Part shown: one piece after another, positions 5,383-7,725 of the stretch
Layout: every line of letters starts with the position of its first letter
Position numbering within the stretch: the stretch's first letter is position 1
Source: Clostridia bacterium
GTDB lineage: Bacteria; Bacillota_A; Clostridia; Oscillospirales; CAG-272
Reading direction: 5' to 3'
NCBI GenBank assembly: GCA_017467225.1
Contig: JAFTSR010000146.1
Coordinates: 1-7,725 of the forward strand
Length of the DNA stretch: 7,725 bases
Translations under genes and position numbers: made by a program
The notes under the pieces: generated by a model
Told to the model about the DNA's origin: nothing
What the model saw: only the letters and a program-made list of their open reading frames with translations
The model's database searches: none

Positions 5383-5412
5383 AAAAAGGGAGTCGCCACG
5401 CGACTCCCTTTT
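5383..5412 (-). terminator. Intrinsic terminator of the infB-Nudix-aminopeptidase operon
   Basis: A perfect 13-pair stem (5384-5396 with 5400-5412), GC-rich in the middle (GGGAGTCGC), has a three-base CAC loop. On the minus strand it ends in a run of five T (5383-5387) and starts 17 bases beyond the aminopeptidase stop. The plus strand also has T4 (5409-5412), so it could stop transcripts from the AraC side too. Confidence 0.9.
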
Positions 5413-5428
5413 CATATCTCAATTCAGA

Positions 5429-6673
5429 TCAAAACGCCCAGTTGCCGTTGCGGAAAATCTCAATTTCCTTGCCGCGAACCGTGTGCGCGACCACCGACAG
5501 ATCATCTGTACCGATCATAAAATCAACGTGGATCATCGAATCGTTGATGCCCATGGCGTGCAGCTCCTCCAGGGTGTACTTGTCGTAGTCACGTACCGTG
5601 TTGGTGTAGCCGGCACCCAGCGCCAGATGGCAGGATGCATTCTCGTCAAACAGCGTCTCGTAGAAGGTCAGGCCGCTGGCACTGATCGGAGAACGCGCAG
5701 GAACCAGAGCAACCTCACCAAGGAATGCAGCACCCTCGTCCATCGAGATCATCTCCTTGAGCAGCGCCTCGTTCTTCTCGGCATGCACCTCAACCGCACG
5801 ACCACCCTCAAAGCGAACGCTGAAGTTCTCAATCAGCTGACCGCGGTAGGAAAGAGGCTTGGTCGAATACACAATACCCTCAGCGTCACCGCGCTTTGGC
5901 GTCGTAAAGATCTCCTCGGTCGGCATGTTGGGATTGAACCACTCACCGCCCAGCGTGTATTCACCGCCACCGCAGAACAAACCGCCGCTGACCAGACCTA
6001 CGGTCAGATCGGTGCCGTTACCGCCGCGAATGTGCAGCGAAACCACGTCCAAAGAGTTCAGATACTCGCAGCGGGTGCGGAAGCGCTCGTTGTGCTCCTT
6101 CCAGACGGCAACGCCGTCCTTGACCTCGCCACCAATGGTATCAGTCATGTGCACCGTGTACAGGATGACCTCCCAAAGCTTTTCCATGGCCGCCATCGGG
6201 CGCAGCTCGGGGAACATCTTCTTCGCCCAAGCCTTGCCGGGAACAGCTGCCACGCACCACTTGTAGCGGTTTTCCATCTTATCCTGGTAGGGCTTAATGA
6301 TGGGGTAGCGCATCTGCATCGCACGGCTGTTCTTCTTCTGATTCATGCCCTTCAGACCGTCGGGGTCCTCGGAGATCAGATGGAGCATCGCAGGCAGTCT
6401 TTCTGCTCTGTGCGCAAACTTCGCCTTCTCCCACTCCTCAACGGTGGAAAGCACCTTGAGCGTGCGATGACGGACGTGAACCTTATTCAGCGGCTGATAG
6501 TGCCACTCCACGTTAACCTTTTCTGCGCCCGCCTGATAGCACTCCTCGACTACCATGCGAACAAACTCGGGCTGGTCCAGATCACAGCTGATAATGACCT
6601 CATCACCCATTTTCACGCCCAGGCCGGAAACGGCCAGAAGGCGAGCATACGCCTTCAACGCTGCTTTTTTCAT
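5429..6673 (-). CDS. M29-family metallo-aminopeptidase
   Basis: A protein of 414 residues, the usual length for the AmpS/AmpT/PepS group (peptidase family M29), cytoplasmic enzymes that remove N-terminal residues using two metal ions. Visible signatures are FNPNMPTEEIFTTP (246-259) with a ligand glutamate (253 or 254), FLGE (Glu320), CHLALG (His349), GAGY (Tyr356) and MIHVDFMIG (His382, Asp384). These match the Glu, Glu, His, Tyr, His, Asp set of the family, so it should be active. The N-terminal half (1-240) is the typical alpha/beta domain. The ATG lies one base after the Nudix stop, with AAGGAG at 6686-6691 inside the Nudix coding end and a long 12-base spacing, suggesting translational coupling. 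A longer frame reaching 6745 lacks a start site and overlaps the Nudix gene. It is the last gene before the terminator. Confidence 0.93.
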   Translation of the reverse strand: MKKAALKAYARLLAVSGLGVKMGDEVIISCDLDQPEFVRMVVEECYQAGAEKVNVEWHYQPLNKVHVRHRTLKVLSTVEEWEKAKFAHRAERLPAMLHLISEDPDGLKGMNQKKNSRAMQMRYPIIKPYQDKMENRYKWCVAAVPGKAWAKKMFPELRPMAAMEKLWEVILYTVHMTDTIGGEVKDGVAVWKEHNERFRTRCEYLNSLDVVSLHIRGGNGTDLTVGLVSGGLFCGGGEYTLGGEWFNPNMPTEEIFTTPKRGDAEGIVYSTKPLSYRGQLIENFSVRFEGGRAVEVHAEKNEALLKEMISMDEGAAFLGEVALVPARSPISASGLTFYETLFDENASCHLALGAGYTNTVRDYDKYTLEELHAMGINDSMIHVDFMIGTDDLSVVAHTVRGKEIEIFRNGNWAF

Positions 6674-6674
6674 A

Positions 6675-7112
6675 TCAATTCCATTCTCCTTTTTGCTGTA
6701 GATCCTTGATTTTGCTCCGCGCAGCGCGCAGAACCTTTTTGTCATTTTCGTGCGTCAGATAATTCTCGGCTGCATCCAGCGGTACCCATTCTACCTGCGC
6801 GATCTCTCCCTTGCGCGGACGGATGGTAACATCATCCACCCTGCCAAGGAAATAAACGACTTCCTTTTCCACCGACGGTGCCGGCGTATAACACACGGCA
6901 TGGCGGAAATCCGGAATGATGGTGATCTCGGCGGCAGTTTCCTCGCGCACCTCGCGCACGGCCGTCTGCCGCTCAGTCTCACCGGCCTCGACGTGACCCT
7001 TAGGGAAGGAACGGTATCCGCCGGGACGATGACGGATCATCAGAATATACAAGCGTTCGCCCTGCTCGTCTTTGCGAATGACCAGAGCACCGCAGGATTT
7101 TTCATAAACCAC
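6675..7112 (-). CDS. Nudix hydrolase (MutT/Ap4A-hydrolase type)
   Basis: A protein of 145 residues. The Nudix box spans Gly39 to Ile63: G-x5-E45-x7-R53-E54-V-x-E57-E58. The helix-loop-helix with the metal-binding glutamates is intact, but the final Gly-hydrophobic pair is Ala60-Ala61, a tolerated change. The N-terminal YEKSCGALV (3-11) and HRPGGYRSFPKGHVEAGE (28-45) are like bacterial diadenosine-tetraphosphate hydrolase or general nucleoside-diphosphate-X enzymes. The likely role is housecleaning of modified or signalling nucleotides; the exact substrate is unknown. The start is GTG at 7110-7112, 10 bases from AAGGAGG. The gene begins 30 bases after the infB stop and ends one base before the aminopeptidase ATG, so all three are one operon. 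Confidence 0.92.
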   Translation of the reverse strand: MVYEKSCGALVIRKDEQGERLYILMIRHRPGGYRSFPKGHVEAGETERQTAVREVREETAAEITIIPDFRHAVCYTPAPSVEKEVVYFLGRVDDVTIRPRKGEIAQVEWVPLDAAENYLTHENDKKVLRAARSKIKDLQQKGEWN

Positions 7113-7122
7113 GGAACCATTC

Positions 7123-7129
7123 CCTCCTT
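7123..7129 (-). promoter_or_regulatory. Ribosome binding site deciding the GTG start of the Nudix gene
   Basis: A full AAGGAGG on the minus strand. The nearest ATG (7118-7120) is only two bases away and in another frame; the GTG at 7110-7112 has 10-base spacing and opens the Nudix frame. The site therefore supports GTG as the real start. Confidence 0.75.
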
Positions 7130-7142
7130 ACAGATTGATCGG

Positions 7143-7725
7143 TCAGTTTTGCTTGACCTCTTCCATGACGAAGGCTTCCAGCACGTCGCCAATCTTGATA
7201 TCGTTGAATTTCTCAAGTCCGATACCGCACTCGTAGCCCTGCGCCACCTCGCGCGCGTCGTCCTTAAATCTCTTGAGCGAGGAGATCGAGTCCTCAAAAA
7301 TTACGATGCTGTCACGCAGTACGCGGATCTGCGCCGAACGCGCGACCTTACCGTCGGTAACGTAAGAACCGGCGATGGTGCCGACACCGGGCACGTGAAT
7401 GGTCTGAAGAACCTCAGCGTGACCCAGCAGAACCTCCTGGAAATTGGGAGCCAGCATGCCCTTCATGGCAGCCGTGATCTCCTCGATCGCGTCGTAAATG
7501 ACGCGGTAGGAGCGGATCTCAACGCCCTGGCGCTCAGCACTGTCAAGTGCTGCCTTATCGTGACGGACGTTAAAGCCGACGATAATAGCGTCGGATGCTG
7601 CTGCCAGCATAACGTCACCCTCGTTGACACCGCCTGCTGCCGCATGGATGACGGCTACGCGGACCTCCTCATTGGAGATCTTGAGCAGAGACGCCTTAAC
7701 TGCCTCGGCAGAGCCGACCACGTCA
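7143..7725 (-). CDS. infB: Translation initiation factor IF-2, C-terminal part (5' end outside window)
   Basis: The last 193 residues of IF-2, the GTPase that positions initiator tRNA on the ribosome; the GTPase domains lie beyond the right edge. The visible start DVVGSAEAV is the opening of domain III (usual form DVQGSVEA), followed by the [29 protein letters not shown] and domain IV signatures [24 protein letters not shown] and [18 protein letters not shown]. The C2 region that binds fMet is included. In many Firmicutes infB is followed by rbfA; here it is followed directly by the Nudix gene. The frame is intact to its stop, with no sign of decay. Confidence 0.97.
   Translation of the reverse strand, partial: DVVGSAEAVKASLLKISNEEVRVAVIHAAAGGVNEGDVMLAAASDAIIVGFNVRHDKAALDSAERQGVEIRSYRVIYDAIEEITAAMKGMLAPNFQEVLLGHAEVLQTIHVPGVGTIAGSYVTDGKVARSAQIRVLRDSIVIFEDSISSLKRFKDDAREVAQGYECGIGLEKFNDIKIGDVLEAFVMEEVKQN

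Noticed and set aside
5224..5383. tRNA or riboswitch in the gap after the AraC gene
   Set aside because: No cloverleaf arms, TTCGA-type loop or known riboswitch core could be found by eye.
5339..6709. Plus-strand open frame of 456 codons opposite the aminopeptidase
   Set aside because: It starts before and runs through the terminator hairpin and is antisense to a gene with all M29 metal ligands.
7118..7120. ATG near the Nudix ribosome site
   Set aside because: Only two bases from AAGGAGG and in a different frame that gives no Nudix sequence.

Overview
The window looks like chromosomal DNA of a spore-forming, moderately GC-rich Firmicute, probably a gut clostridium of the Oscillospirales/Ruminococcaceae type. 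This is an inference. It rests on a recognisable SpoVM-like micro-protein, strong AAGGAG-type ribosome sites, a clostridial style of proteins, and A/T-cored palindromic repeats between genes. No gene is a phage, plasmid or transposon gene.

Layout, left to right. A palindromic repeat (element A, cut by the window edge) lies just past the stop of a 28-residue minus-strand gene, a very probable spoVM. A terminator hairpin and repeat element B separate it from a 527-residue minus-strand protein. That protein has a central region resembling the polysaccharide-deacetylase (NodB) fold and a C-terminal beta-rich domain. A 188-base gap with two facing repeats (C and D) follows. Then comes a two-gene minus-strand operon: a Gfo/Idh/MocA-fold protein with features of the NAD-dependent glycosidase family GH109 and, 14 bases after it, a ten-helix DMT/EamA transporter. 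A 134-base divergent control region separates this operon from a plus-strand AraC-family regulator. The region carries two overlapping, pseudo-symmetric promoters and five copies of an AAATCA(A/T) motif. Repeat element E follows the regulator. The right third is a housekeeping minus-strand operon: the C-terminal part of infB (IF-2), a Nudix hydrolase, and an M29 aminopeptidase closed by a classic intrinsic terminator.

How the genes may work together: the AraC regulator, GH109-like protein, transporter and deacetylase-like protein form a plausible small locus for taking up and processing a sugar derivative or glycan fragment, possibly acetylated or amino-sugar containing. An AAATCAAT copy upstream of the deacetylase-like gene is the only sequence hint that it belongs to the same regulon. 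The substrate cannot be read from the sequence.

The least expected non-coding signal is the family of five palindromes (A to E). They keep a CTTTT...AAAAG-type core and, in four cases, a CAAAAAnnTT-type tail, while their outer stem arms differ in sequence but remain perfectly complementary. Four of the five sit within about 20 bases after a stop codon in the sense direction.
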